From contig NZ_LMFQ01000022.1 of assembly GCF_001426905.1 (NCBI RefSeq), positions 207,350 to 271,349 of the forward strand: a stretch of 64,000 bases of DNA, given 5' to 3'. The DNA is from Caulobacter sp. Root1455 (GTDB lineage Bacteria; Pseudomonadota; Alphaproteobacteria; Caulobacterales; Caulobacteraceae). Under the pieces are notes generated by a model that saw only the letters and a program-made list of their open reading frames with translations, did not search any database and was not told the DNA's origin. Within the stretch, counting starts at the first letter, position 1; each line of letters opens with the position of its first letter. Made by a program: the position numbers and the translations under genes. Shown here in pieces: positions 7,739 through 16,403 of this stretch.

Positions 7739-9106
7739 CTAACCCCGCTTCTTCGCAGCGTCCGCCAGGTAGTCCTCCAGGTTCGTCCACCCATCCCCGT
7801 TGCGGTCCAGCGCCCCGTCGGCCTTCCCGGGATTGAAGCCGTGCGCCTTCTCCCAGGCGTCCGGCATCCCGTCCCCGTCCGTATCGACCGCCGCGGCCCC
7901 CGCCGGCAGCATGGGCCACCCGCCCACCTGGGCCTGGCTGTCGATCTGCCTGCCGGTCTTGTCGCGCACGCCGGCCACCACGCGGGCGTCGACGCTGTCG
8001 CGGAACACCGAAGCCCCGGCGTCCTTCAGCACCCGCTCATAGGCGCTGGCCGCCGGATCGGCCGCCACCGGCGCGACGTCGATCGGCCCCGCCTGGCGCC
8101 AGCCCGGGGCCTGCAGCCCGCTGACCAGGCTCCAGGGATCCTCGGGCACGACGCCGTTCATGCTGTTGCCGGCGAACCAGGCCTTGGCCAGGCTGTTGCT
8201 TTCGTTGAAGGCGATGGGCTTTTCGCTGTCGGGCCCCATCACATAGGCGTTGTCGATGAAGCTGTAGGCCGCCAGGGCCGCCTTGTCGGCGTCGTAGCCG
8301 GCATGGCCCTTGCCCCAGTTGTAGAAGACGTTGGAGCGGAACTCGAAGAACGCCCCGACCGGGTCCTTGTCCGGCCCGTCGTAATTGCCCGGGCGCGGCA
8401 TGCGGGCCAGGTGGTTGGCCCACAGATTGTGGTGGAAGCTGATCTTCGAGCCGCCACCGCCGCGGATCAGGCTGCCGTAGCCGTGGTCGCCTTTGGCGTG
8501 GATCGAGTGGCGCAGGCTCTCGGCGATGATCGACCATTGCACCGTGAGGTCATAAAAGCCCTGGCCTGGATCGTCGTAGCGGGCGCTGGCCGACAGGGTC
8601 TCGTCCACCGACCAGCTGGCCGAGACGTGGTCGAGGATGATCCGCCGGCCCGAATTGATCCAGATCGCGTCGCCCTCGGTCTTGCTCTCGTCGCCCAGGC
8701 GCGAGCGGATGAAGCGGATCACCACGTCGTCGGCGGCCACCACCAGGGTATGGTCGCGCAGGGTGATCCCGCCGCCCGGGGCGGTCTGGCCGGCGATGGT
8801 GATCTGGCCGTTGGCGATCTTCAGCTCGCTCTTCAGCGGGATCGTGCCGGCGACCTCGAAGACGATCGTGCGCGGACCCTTGGCCTCGATCGCGGCGCGC
8901 AGACTGCCGGGGCCGGAGTCCTCGAGGTTGGTGACCTTGATCACCGCCCCGCCGCGGCCGCCGACCGACAGCCTTCCAGCGCCCTCGGCGCCGGGAAAGG
9001 CCGTGACCTCGCGCGGCGCGGCCTGGGCCGCGATGGGGACCGCGATGGGGGCCGCGATCGGGGCGGCGGTCAGGGCCAGGGCGGCGGCCAGAGCGGTGCG
9101 GATCAT
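7739..9106 (-). CDS. Secreted pectate lyase-like protein (PL1 type) with calcium-repeat tail
   Basis: A 455-aa exported protein. Signal peptide at residues 1-29 (MIRTALAAALALTAAPIA, ending AAQAA). The body looks like a right-handed beta-helix pectate lyase: FPGAEGAGRLSVGGRGG, VTNLEDSGPGSLRAAIE, IVFEVAGTIPL, ITIAGQTAPGGG, VVIRFIRSRLGDES, and WSVDETLS. The C-terminus carries DTDGDGMPDAWEKAHGFNP and DRNGDGWTNLEDYL, a calcium-binding thrombospondin-3/dockerin-like pair common on secreted polysaccharide-degrading enzymes. It probably cleaves pectin or a related polygalacturonide outside the cytoplasm, but the substrate cannot be fixed from sequence. Divergent from the MCP-like gene across about 310 bp. 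Confidence 0.9.
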   Translation of the reverse strand: MIRTALAAALALTAAPIAAPIAVPIAAQAAPREVTAFPGAEGAGRLSVGGRGGAVIKVTNLEDSGPGSLRAAIEAKGPRTIVFEVAGTIPLKSELKIANGQITIAGQTAPGGGITLRDHTLVVAADDVVIRFIRSRLGDESKTEGDAIWINSGRRIILDHVSASWSVDETLSASARYDDPGQGFYDLTVQWSIIAESLRHSIHAKGDHGYGSLIRGGGGSKISFHHNLWANHLARMPRPGNYDGPDKDPVGAFFEFRSNVFYNWGKGHAGYDADKAALAAYSFIDNAYVMGPDSEKPIAFNESNSLAKAWFAGNSMNGVVPEDPWSLVSGLQAPGWRQAGPIDVAPVAADPAASAYERVLKDAGASVFRDSVDARVVAGVRDKTGRQIDSQAQVGGWPMLPAGAAAVDTDGDGMPDAWEKAHGFNPGKADGALDRNGDGWTNLEDYLADAAKKRG

Positions 9107-9415
9107 CTGCGGTTTCCCCCATATTTCCGCGCACCATCCCCCGTCCCCGAATTCCTGTCCACCGGTGTCATTGGCTCACGGCAAGGCTTTACCGCGACGA
9201 AACATTGACAACGCTGTCGAGTATTGATGATTAATGAGGCAAAGATTGCCGCGAAACTGCACATATCCCCAGGCGTCATGCCGCGAAACACGCGAAAAGA
9301 CGCGGCGAATTGTCCAACCCCCATCCCTGAAAGCTGACGCGGGTGTCATCCTCGCTTGTCTGGCGAGTGATTCGGCTATTCCGGGTCCCGCCGCCGGTTT
9401 CGGGGGAAACCTTTC
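9107..9415. other. Divergent intergenic region, pectate lyase / MCP-like gene
   Basis: This 309-bp region must hold promoters for both flanking genes. TTGACA occurs at 9205-9210 on the plus strand, near the AT-rich block TATTGATGATTAATGA, but hexamer spacing is not standard. No gene, repeat or clear operator is seen. Confidence 0.35.
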
Positions 9416-10528
9416 ATGGCAGACGAAAACGCCAGCCTCCGCCCAGAGCGAATCCTGGAGCTGAGCGAGCGCCTCAGCGCCGTCGCCGGCGAGAAGATCG
9501 GCGAGATCGCCTACGTCAACCGCTCGGCCAAGATGCTGGCCATCAACGCCCTGATCGTCGCCGCCCGGGCCGGCGAGGCGGGGCGCGGCTTCGCGATCGT
9601 CGCCGAGGAGTTCAAGACCATCTCCACCCAGATCGACGTGGTGGCCGCCGCCCTGGAGAGCCAGGTGCGCGCCGACCTCGACGAACTGACCAAGATCGGC
9701 GGGGCGATCCTGGGCCACCTGCGCGGCCAGCGCCTGGTCGACCTGGCCCTGAACGCCATCGAGATCATCGACCGCAACCTCTATGAGCGCACCTGCGACG
9801 TGCGCTGGTGGGCTACCGACAGCGCCGTGGTCGACTGCGTCGCCGCCCCCTCGCGCGAGGCGTCCACCTACGCCAGCCAGCGGCTGAAGGTGATCCTCGA
9901 CGCCTACACCGTCTATCTCGACCTGTGGATCGCCGACACCAGCGGCCGGGTGATCGCCAGCGGCCGGCCCGACAAGTATCCGGGCGCCAGGACCGCCTCG
10001 GTGGCCGAGACCGACTGGTTCAGGAAGGCGATGCGCACCCGGTCGGGCGACGACTTCGCCGTCTGCGACATCGAACGGGTCAAGGCCCTGAACGACGCCC
10101 CGGTCGCCACCTACGCCACGGCTATTCGCGCGGGCGGCCAGGCCAACGGCAAGGTGCTGGGCGTGCTGGGCGTCCATTTCGACTGGAGGCCCCAGGCCCA
10201 GGCTGTGGTCGACGGCGTGCGCTTGACCGACGAGGAAAAGGCCCGCTCGCGCGTGCTGCTGCTGGACCAGAACCACCGCGTGCTGGCCAGCTCGGACGGC
10301 AAGGGCGTGCTGGAGGAGACCTTCAAGCTCGACACCACCAGCGGCGACATGGGCAGCTACGCCGAGGGCGCCCGCACCATCGGCTACGCCCTGACCCCGG
10401 GCTATGAGACCTACGGGGGCATGGGCTGGTACGGCTGCCTGGTCCAGACCTCGGAGGAGCAGAAGCCGGCGGCGACCTTTCGCCCCGCGGTGACGACGGC
10501 GCCGGTCGCCAAGCTCAGCGCCGCCTGA
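9416..10528 (+). CDS. Soluble MCP-like protein: signalling hairpin followed by Cache-like sensor
   Basis: A 370-aa protein without signal peptide or membrane helix. Residues 15-80 match the conserved hairpin tip of methyl-accepting chemotaxis proteins: KMLAINALIVAARAGEAGRG then FAIVAEEFKTIS, the part that touches CheA and CheW. The remaining 290 residues contain a region resembling a Cache-type sensor domain (YLDLWIADTSGRVIASGRPD, then TDWFRKAMRTRSGDDFAVCD, then VLGVLGVHFDW, then VLLLDQNHRVLASSDGKGVL). Usual MCPs have the sensor first and the hairpin last, linked by a membrane span; this order is inverted and cytoplasmic. It may be a truncated or specialised energy/chemosignal receptor. No che genes are nearby. 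Confidence 0.8.
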   Translation: MADENASLRPERILELSERLSAVAGEKIGEIAYVNRSAKMLAINALIVAARAGEAGRGFAIVAEEFKTISTQIDVVAAALESQVRADLDELTKIGGAILGHLRGQRLVDLALNAIEIIDRNLYERTCDVRWWATDSAVVDCVAAPSREASTYASQRLKVILDAYTVYLDLWIADTSGRVIASGRPDKYPGARTASVAETDWFRKAMRTRSGDDFAVCDIERVKALNDAPVATYATAIRAGGQANGKVLGVLGVHFDWRPQAQAVVDGVRLTDEEKARSRVLLLDQNHRVLASSDGKGVLEETFKLDTTSGDMGSYAEGARTIGYALTPGYETYGGMGWYGCLVQTSEEQKPAATFRPAVTTAPVAKLSAA

Positions 10529-10532
10529 TCAA

Positions 10533-10690
10533 GCCCTCTCCCCTCGCGGACGAAGGCGGGGGGCGGTGAAGGATTACGCCCTCACCGAGTTTCTCGCCAA
10601 CGCCCTACCGGCACGCCGTCGGGCGCCTTCACCCCTCACCCTCCCAAGCTTCGCTTGGGCCCCTCCCTCTCCCCTCCGGGAGAGGGTTTC
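10533..10690. repeat. Dispersed repeat, family E
   Basis: Contains GCCCTCTCCCCTCGCGG at the left and CTCTCCCCTCCGGGAGAGGG at the right, with CACCCCTCACCCTCCCAAGC between. Related elements lie at 15471-15719, 18608-18634 and 55524-55682. It separates two convergent genes. Confidence 0.7.
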
Positions 10691-10695
10691 ATGCC

Positions 10696-12114
10696 CTACG
10701 GCGCGCTCGCCACCGCCCACGAGAAGTCGGTGTGGGTCGACTGGGTGTTGAAGTAGGTCGGGTCGGTGAAGAAGACGATCGGCTTGTTGTAGTTGGCCGG
10801 ATAGTTCGGGTTGGGACCGACCAGGGCGACGCCGTGACAGCTCACGCAGTTGGAGGTCACGCCGGCCGGGATGCCGGGCGAGGTCTCCAGATAGGGGTTG
10901 AAGCAGACCTGCATGGTCGAGCCGCCAGGGGTCGTCGTCTGGTCGTAGGCCGTGCAGCTGGCGTAGTTGTTCCACGGCCCGCCCAGCGCGCCGGGCTGGC
11001 CCTGCTTGCTGCCCGGGAAGTTGTTGGGCGTATCGGCCCCGGGCTGCCACCAGTAGGTCTGCCAGGTCCAGAACGGGATTTCCTTGGTGTTGACGTGCAT
11101 GGCCAGCAGCACGCTGTAGTCGCCGGCCGCCGCGGCGGCGGGGCCGGAGACGCCGGTGGCGGCGTTGAAGTTCTGGGCCTCGGCGGCGTTCAACTGCGCG
11201 GCGTAGAAGGTGCTCAGCGGCGCCCACAGGAAGGTCTTGCAGGCGAGCCCCTGGGCCTGGACGCTGACGGCGCCGGCGTTGATCTCGGCCGAGGTGGCGG
11301 GGCGTACCGCTCCCGTCGCGCCCGGCTGGATCAGCACGCAGGTCGTCCAGGTGTCGGGCGTGGGATTGCCGGCGTTGGTCGAGGCCGACGGACCCTGCCA
11401 CAACGGCTGGGCGGTCAGGCCGTTGGCCTTGACCAGCCCGAACACCGGCTTGGTCTCGATGGCGCGGATCGGGAACTCGTTGATGGCCCGGTTCTGGGGC
11501 GTGGTTCCTGTCGGCCAGGCGGCGTTCAGCTTGGTCAGGCTGGCGCCGCTGGCGTAGGAATAGGTCCCGCCGCCGGGACCGGCCTGCGGGCCGCCGATGA
11601 ATGTCGCGGCCGGCGGATCGTACTTGCTGTCGACCGCGAGCGGGAAGTTGTCGGCGGCCGCCGTCGCCAGCGCCTTCAACCGGGCGTCCCGGGTGTGATG
11701 GAACTGCGCCGGCTTGAAGAACTTGCGTCCGGGGCTCGGCTTGGCCTGCTCGGCGGTGAGCGACGCGTTCGTGGCCTGGGGTTGCGGGAAGACGACCGAG
11801 GTGTCCGCCCAGGTGTCCCAGATCGGCAGCTGCTGATTGTTGACGGACTGGCCCGACGGGGCGGTCATGGCCTGCCAGAGGCTCCAGGCGTGAGCCCGGA
11901 TCGCCGCCGTGTCGCTGTTGGCGATCCAGCCGTTGATGGTCGCGGCGGGAACCGGGAAGCTGGGGCTGTCGGGCAGCGGAACCGGCGTCACCGCGCCCGC
12001 GGTCTCCAGGGTCGCGCCCTCCTTGCCGCCGGTCGCGGCTTTCTTGGATCCATCGCAGGCCCCAACGGCGAGGAGCAGCATGGCGCTCGCCGCGATCAAA
12101 CCGATATTGCGCAT
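10696..12114 (-). CDS. Envelope lipoprotein with single c-type haem motif (paralogue of the gene at 44472)
   Basis: A 472-aa predicted lipoprotein: MRNIGLIAASAMLLLAVGAC has a lipobox (AVGAC) with Cys20 as the lipid site. GGGGAGG upstream of 12114 supports this start. Near the C-terminus NCVSCHGVA is a CxxCH haem-c attachment motif. Other conserved-looking pieces are HVNTKEIPFWTWQTYWW, CFNPYLETSPG, and NEFPIRAIETKP. These recur in diverged form in the lipoprotein at 44472-45986 (HISTKDTREWIWITLWW, CSNPNLEHHTG, EEFPRSAVMVKT), so the two are paralogues. Likely a periplasm-facing redox protein; no known named family is recognised and the electron partner is unknown. Confidence 0.8.
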   Translation of the reverse strand: MRNIGLIAASAMLLLAVGACDGSKKAATGGKEGATLETAGAVTPVPLPDSPSFPVPAATINGWIANSDTAAIRAHAWSLWQAMTAPSGQSVNNQQLPIWDTWADTSVVFPQPQATNASLTAEQAKPSPGRKFFKPAQFHHTRDARLKALATAAADNFPLAVDSKYDPPAATFIGGPQAGPGGGTYSYASGASLTKLNAAWPTGTTPQNRAINEFPIRAIETKPVFGLVKANGLTAQPLWQGPSASTNAGNPTPDTWTTCVLIQPGATGAVRPATSAEINAGAVSVQAQGLACKTFLWAPLSTFYAAQLNAAEAQNFNAATGVSGPAAAAAGDYSVLLAMHVNTKEIPFWTWQTYWWQPGADTPNNFPGSKQGQPGALGGPWNNYASCTAYDQTTTPGGSTMQVCFNPYLETSPGIPAGVTSNCVSCHGVALVGPNPNYPANYNKPIVFFTDPTYFNTQSTHTDFSWAVASAP

Positions 12115-12344
12115 GTGCGCCTCCCCTGATCCGCGAACGCTCTGTCGGCGCTCGCGCGGGTAGTAACGACCGCGTCGCTGCAATCGTCAATAGCAAGTCA
12201 CCTCAACGCTCGCATCGCGCGATTAGCGGAAAAATCGCACATGAACGGAATCTGTCGGACGCCCTGTCGGCGCCGTTCAGCTTCGCCTTGGCATGGTGCG
12301 TCTCACGGGGCCGACGGCTCCGGAGCATTCAAGGGACCAAGACC

Positions 12345-12935
12345 ATGACCAAGACCAAGACCTTCAAGACCACCGCCCTCGAGACCATGATCGCGGGCCT
12401 GGCCATGACCGCCTCCGCCCTGGCCCTGGTCGCCGCGCCCGCCCCCGCCCACGCCATGTCGCAGAAGCTGGGCGGCGTGATCGGCTGCAACGCCTCGGGC
12501 GGCAAGCAGGAAGCCGGCGCCGTGATCGGCGGCCTGCTGGGCGCCGTCGCCGGCAACAAGCTGGCCAAGAACGACCGGGGCACGGGCACCGCCATCGGCG
12601 CCGTGGTCGGCGCGGGCGCCGGCTCCTACGCCGGCTGCCAGATGCAGAAGAGCCGCGCGGCCAATAACGCCGGCGGGGTCTACGTCAGCAACGGCATCCG
12701 GGTGTCCAACGCGGTCGACGCGGCCCCGATGACCAAGATCAAGGGCAAGTACGTCGCCCGCTCGACCCTGAACCTGCGCAGCGGCGCCACGACCCGCGCC
12801 CAGGCCGTGGGCTCGGTCCAGGCCGGCGAGACCTTCCAGGCCCTGGGCCGCACCGGCGACGGCAAGTGGATCCTGGTCGGCCAGGACGGCGTCGGCGTCG
12901 GCTACGTCTCCAGCGCCTACGTCTACCGCGCCTAG
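12345..12935 (+). CDS. Glycine-zipper plus SH3 domain envelope protein
   Basis: A 196-aa protein with an N-terminal signal peptide (hydrophobic stretch MIAGLAMTASALALVAAPAP, cleavage near AHA). The middle (GAVIGGLLGAVAGNKLAKND and GTAIGAVVGAGAGSYAG) is a glycine-zipper 2TM segment as in the rickettsial 17-kDa antigen family. The C-terminus (ARSTLNLRSGATTRAQAVGS to GVGVGYVSSAYVYRA) is a bacterial SH3 domain, which commonly binds peptidoglycan peptides. ATG at 12345 preferred because AAGGGA precedes it and the signal peptide then starts near the N-terminus. Likely an outer-envelope structural protein. Confidence 0.85.
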   Translation: MTKTKTFKTTALETMIAGLAMTASALALVAAPAPAHAMSQKLGGVIGCNASGGKQEAGAVIGGLLGAVAGNKLAKNDRGTGTAIGAVVGAGAGSYAGCQMQKSRAANNAGGVYVSNGIRVSNAVDAAPMTKIKGKYVARSTLNLRSGATTRAQAVGSVQAGETFQALGRTGDGKWILVGQDGVGVGYVSSAYVYRA

Positions 12936-12947
12936 GCGCGAACGGAT

Positions 12948-13037
12948 GGGGACATGCCCATAAGCATGTCCCCTACATGGGCCGCTTAGCGTCAGGCCCT
13001 AGTACGGCAAGCCCGTCCGCCCCCCGCGGACGGGCTT
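12948..13037. terminator. Two hairpins between convergent genes
   Basis: First hairpin: GGGGACATGC (12948-12957) / GCATGTCCCC (12964-12973). Second: AAGCCCGTCCGC (13009-13020) / GCGGACGGGCTT (13026-13037), followed by GTTGCTG on the plus strand. Both are perfect and lie between convergent coding regions, so either could end transcription from both sides; the T-run is weak. Confidence 0.65.
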
Positions 13038-13052
13038 GTTGCTGTCTGGGCC

Positions 13053-13559
13053 CTAGGCGGGCTGCAGCGTACTGGCCTGCGGCTTGTGGGAGTCCAGCGC
13101 CGTGTTGGGGTCCGCCAGCTCGGTGACCGCCCCGGCGAAGCCCAGATATTCGGCCGCGAACGCCGGCGGCAGGACCTCGACCAGCCAGGTGTTCTCGACC
13201 CAGACCTCGACCACGTGGAAGTGGCCGCCGCGGTCGCAGACGAAGGCGTCCCAGCCCTTGGCGCGGGCTCGGGTCATGACGTCTTCCTGGGCCATGTCGA
13301 CGCTCAGGGCGAAGTGGGTCGGCGAGCGGCGATCGGCGCCGTCCGCCTGTCGGAGGAACGCCGCGCCGGGCTCGCCGTTGGCGACCATGACGCTGCCCGC
13401 CGGATAGATTTCGATGCCGGTGCCCCGGCCGTCGGCCTTGAACACCATGAAGCTGCCGGGGTTCGGCGGAAAGTCGACGACGACGCCGCCCATGATGTCG
13501 GCGAAGAATTCGGCCGCGCCCTTGGGGTCGCAGGCGCTGACGGAGAGGTGGTGGATCAT
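13053..13559 (-). CDS. VOC-family (glyoxalase/dioxygenase-like) protein
   Basis: A 168-aa cytoplasmic protein of the vicinal-oxygen-chelate fold. The two beta-alpha-beta-beta-beta halves are visible: MIHHLSVSACDPKGAAEFFA at the start, PGSFMVFKADGRGTGIEIYP, then THFALSVDMAQEDVMTRARA and HFHVVEVWVENTWLVEVLPP. Candidate metal ligands are His3 or His4, Glu in GIEIYP, His in THFALS and Glu in VVEVWVEN. The reaction cannot be told from sequence. It stands alone between a terminator and a 260-bp gap before the serine hydrolase gene. Confidence 0.85.
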   Translation of the reverse strand: MIHHLSVSACDPKGAAEFFADIMGGVVVDFPPNPGSFMVFKADGRGTGIEIYPAGSVMVANGEPGAAFLRQADGADRRSPTHFALSVDMAQEDVMTRARAKGWDAFVCDRGGHFHVVEVWVENTWLVEVLPPAFAAEYLGFAGAVTELADPNTALDSHKPQASTLQPA

Positions 13560-13823
13560 GTGGTTCCTGTGGATGTGGCGCGACCGGTCCCGCGGCGTGC
13601 GACGAGGTCACGCGCCTGGCTTTCGGCCCAAGAAATCTGGTGTTCACTGATCGGCGTTATCCGCCGAGGCCGCGCCATCTACGGGAGCGCCGACGGCGTC
13701 TCAACTTACAAGATCGTCATGAAACCGAATTAATCTTGTCCTCGGCGCCAGACCGGGCCGCCGTCTTGCTCCGGGTCCATGGCTAGGCTTCAGTGCGCGC
13801 CTGACCTTTTCCAGGACGCCTCA

Positions 13824-15470
13824 ATGATCGCCACGACCCGCCGCGCCGCCCTGCTGTCGGCCTTCGCCACCGTCGGGGCCGCGGCGCTGGCCAGGCCGGC
13901 CTTCGCGCGCCAAGGGGGCTCTCAGACCGGCAAGGCCGGGGCGGCGATCGACCAGTTCGCCCAGGAGGTCATGGCCGCCTTCCCCGACGAGCCGGGCCTG
14001 GGGATCTGCGTGGTCGAGGACGGCCAGATCACCCTGGCCAAGGGCTATGGCGTGCGCCGCCTGGGCGGGACCGACAAGGTCACCGACTCCACCCTGTTCG
14101 GCGTGGCCTCCAACACCAAGGCCTTCACCGCCGCCGCCCTGGCCATGCTGGTCGAGGAGGGCAAGGTCGCCTGGGACGATCCGGTCACCAAATACCTGCC
14201 GGCCTTCGCTATGAGCGACCCGATCGTCACCAAGCTGATGACCGTGCGCGACCTGCTGTGTCACCGCTCGGGCCTGACCCTGGGGGCCGGCGACCTGATG
14301 ATCTGGCCCAACCCCACCCACAGCCGCGCCGACATCGTGGCGGGGCTGAAGTACCTGCCGATCGGCGGCCAGTTCCGGGGCGGCTACGCCTATGACAACG
14401 TGCTGTACGTGGCGGCCGGCGAGGTGATCGCCGCCGTCACCGGCGCGCCGTGGGAAGTGTTCATCCAGAAGCGGATCCTCGACCCGCTGAAGATGACCGA
14501 CAGCGTGCCCCTGCCCTCGCTGATCGGAAATCGCCCGCGCGCGGAGCCGCACGCCCGGATGGGCCCGCCGGTGCGGGGCCTGGGGCCGCAGACCGTGCTG
14601 CCGTTCGACGGCAGCTTCGACGCGGCCGGCGCCGCCGGCGGCCTCAACGCCAGCCCGCGCGACATCGGCAAATGGATGCAGGCGCAGCTGGGCCTGGGCA
14701 CGACGCCAGGCGGGGCCAAGCTGTGGACCGAGGCCTCGGGCCGCGAGATGTGGAAGCCCCAGACCATCACCGCCTGGTCCGACGGACCGATCGCCGACAA
14801 CCCGGTGCGCGCCAGCTTGCAGGCCTATGCGCTGGGCTGGTTCGTCAATGACCATCGCGGCGAGAAGATCGTCTGGCACACGGGGGGGCTGGCCGGCTTC
14901 ATCTCCTATACCGGCCTGCTGCCGGGCCGGAAGTCGGGGATCATGGTCATGACCAACGCCGAGGAGAACACCGTCTTCCGGTCCCTTCGGTACGGCGGTC
15001 CCGACCGGCTGCAGGGGCGTGACGACTTCGACTGGATCGCCTCCAGCCGCAAGGTCCAGGCCGAGGCCGACGCCAAGACGGTCAAGGACGCGGCCGAGGC
15101 CATGACCCCCAAGGGCGGTGGCCCAAATGGCGGCGCGGCCCCTACCCTGCCGCTGGCGGCCTATGCCGGGACCTATCGCGATCCCTGGTACGGCACGGTG
15201 ACGGTGTCGGTCGCCCCGGCCAAGAAGGGGGGCAAGGGCAAGAAGACGTCCCTGAAGATCGCCTTCGACAAGACCCCGGTCCTGCGCGGCGCCCTGGAAA
15301 CCTTCGACGGCGACACCTTCAAGACCCGCTTCGACGACCGCTCGCAGGAGGACGCCTTCGTGGTGTTCTCGGTGAAGGCCGGCGCGGTGACGGGCGCCAC
15401 GATGCGGGCGGTCTCGCCGCTGGCGGACTTTTCGTATGACTATCAGGATCTGAAGCTGACGCGCCTTTGA
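13824..15470 (+). CDS. Exported serine hydrolase, class C beta-lactamase fold
   Basis: A 548-aa protein. The N-terminus TTRRAALLSAFATVGAAALA has a twin-arginine-like signal (TRRAALL) and an AxA site near RPAFA. The catalytic domain has SNTK (the SxxK motif, in GVASNTKAFTAAALA), YDN (the YxN motif, in YAYDNVLYVA) and HTG (WHTGGLAGF). This is the penicillin-binding-protein/AmpC fold, whose members also include esterases and D-aminopeptidases. A C-terminal domain with LAAYAGTYRDPWYGTVTVSV resembles DUF3471, frequent in such non-lactamase hydrolases. Substrate unknown; resistance role is not implied. Confidence 0.9.
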   Translation: MIATTRRAALLSAFATVGAAALARPAFARQGGSQTGKAGAAIDQFAQEVMAAFPDEPGLGICVVEDGQITLAKGYGVRRLGGTDKVTDSTLFGVASNTKAFTAAALAMLVEEGKVAWDDPVTKYLPAFAMSDPIVTKLMTVRDLLCHRSGLTLGAGDLMIWPNPTHSRADIVAGLKYLPIGGQFRGGYAYDNVLYVAAGEVIAAVTGAPWEVFIQKRILDPLKMTDSVPLPSLIGNRPRAEPHARMGPPVRGLGPQTVLPFDGSFDAAGAAGGLNASPRDIGKWMQAQLGLGTTPGGAKLWTEASGREMWKPQTITAWSDGPIADNPVRASLQAYALGWFVNDHRGEKIVWHTGGLAGFISYTGLLPGRKSGIMVMTNAEENTVFRSLRYGGPDRLQGRDDFDWIASSRKVQAEADAKTVKDAAEAMTPKGGGPNGGAAPTLPLAAYAGTYRDPWYGTVTVSVAPAKKGGKGKKTSLKIAFDKTPVLRGALETFDGDTFKTRFDDRSQEDAFVVFSVKAGAVTGATMRAVSPLADFSYDYQDLKLTRL

Positions 15471-15719
15471 AACCCTCTCCCGGAGGGGAGAGGGAGGGGC
15501 CCACGCGAAGCGTGGGAGGGTGAGGGGTCACGCCCTCAGCCGGAGCGCCGCGCCGATGGCCTCGGCCACGCGGCCGTGATCGGATCCATGACGCGAGCTT
15601 GTTCGCGCCTGTGGGGATGGCAAGTGAAGCAATCGGGGTTTCGCTTTTAGCGGTGTCACCCCTCACCCTCCCACCGCTGCGCGGCGGGACCCTCCCTCTC
15701 CCCTCCGGGAGAGGGTTTC
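15471..15719. repeat. Dispersed repeat, family E, long form
   Basis: CCCTCTCCCGGAGGGGAGAG at the left and CTCTCCCCTCCGGGAGAGGG at the right are inverted copies; each is also a local hairpin. The inner arms GTGGGAGGGTGAGGGGT and ACCCCTCACCCTCCCACC also pair. Located between the convergent serine hydrolase and TetR genes, where it can end both transcripts. Confidence 0.8.
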
Positions 15720-16319
15720 TTACAGCCGCCACCCCTGGGCGATGAACTGGATCTGCCTGTCCATCATCGCCGACAGCTCGGTCGCCGAGGCCTGGCCGCA
15801 GGCGGCCATGCGGTAGTTCCAGGCGTAGGCGGCCTTGAGCACGTCGATCGCCGTCTGCGGATCGAGGTCGGGACGGACGTCGCCGCGCTCGATCCCGTCC
15901 AGCAGCGTCTCGCGCAGCATCTCGGTCAGGCGCAGGTTGCGGCCGTACGGGGTGAGGCCCGGATCCTGGCTGGGGCTGTAGGAGGCCGCGATATGGGCCA
16001 GGAACAGCTTCACCCGCCGGGTTTCGAACTCGTAGTGGATGGCGAAGATCGAGCCCAGCCGGTCGGCCGTCGATCCGCGCAGGAACGGCACGACCCGGTC
16101 GAACTCGGCATAGAGTTCGCCCAGGCGCCGGTCCATCACATGGCTGAGCACCTCCGCCTTGGAGGCGAAGGTGGTGAAGACGCTGCCGACCGAGACCCCC
16201 GCCCGCTCGGCGATCGCCCGAATGGTGGTCTCTTCGTAGCCCGTCTCGTTGAACAGGTCGCGCGCGGCCTCGAGGACCTTCTCGCGGGTCGCCTGCTTCT
16301 GATCGTGTCTTACGCCCAC
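15720..16319 (-). CDS. TetR-family regulator
   Basis: A 199-aa TetR/AcrR-type repressor. The N-terminal DNA-binding helices read KQATREKVLEAARDLFNETG and YEETTIRAIAERAGVSVGSV, then FTTFASKAEVLSHVM. The C-terminal ligand domain (about residues 60-199) is unique as usual. The minus-strand neighbour upstream is a second TetR gene whose stop is 84 bp away, across a hairpin, so the two are probably separate units. Target and ligand unknown. Confidence 0.9.
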   Translation of the reverse strand: MGVRHDQKQATREKVLEAARDLFNETGYEETTIRAIAERAGVSVGSVFTTFASKAEVLSHVMDRRLGELYAEFDRVVPFLRGSTADRLGSIFAIHYEFETRRVKLFLAHIAASYSPSQDPGLTPYGRNLRLTEMLRETLLDGIERGDVRPDLDPQTAIDVLKAAYAWNYRMAACGQASATELSAMMDRQIQFIAQGWRL

Positions 16320-16363
16320 GCACTGTCCCCCCGGATAGTCTGCGTCGCTCTACTTGATCCGAC

Positions 16364-16392
16364 GGCGGACGCTCCGACAAAGAGCGTCCGCC
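16364..16392 (-). terminator. Hairpin between the two TetR genes
   Basis: GGCGGACGCTC (16364-16374) and GAGCGTCCGCC (16382-16392) form a perfect 11-bp stem with a 7-nt loop, 12 bp after the stop of the upstream TetR gene. There is no T-run, so termination would be weak or factor-assisted. Confidence 0.5.
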
Positions 16393-16403
16393 CTTGGCCG
16401 TGA

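Noticed and set aside
6308..9208. Very long plus-strand open frame opposite aroC and the pectate lyase gene
   Set aside because: It is antisense to two clearly recognised genes and its translation is low-complexity Arg/Gly/His-rich sequence typical of GC-rich shadow frames.
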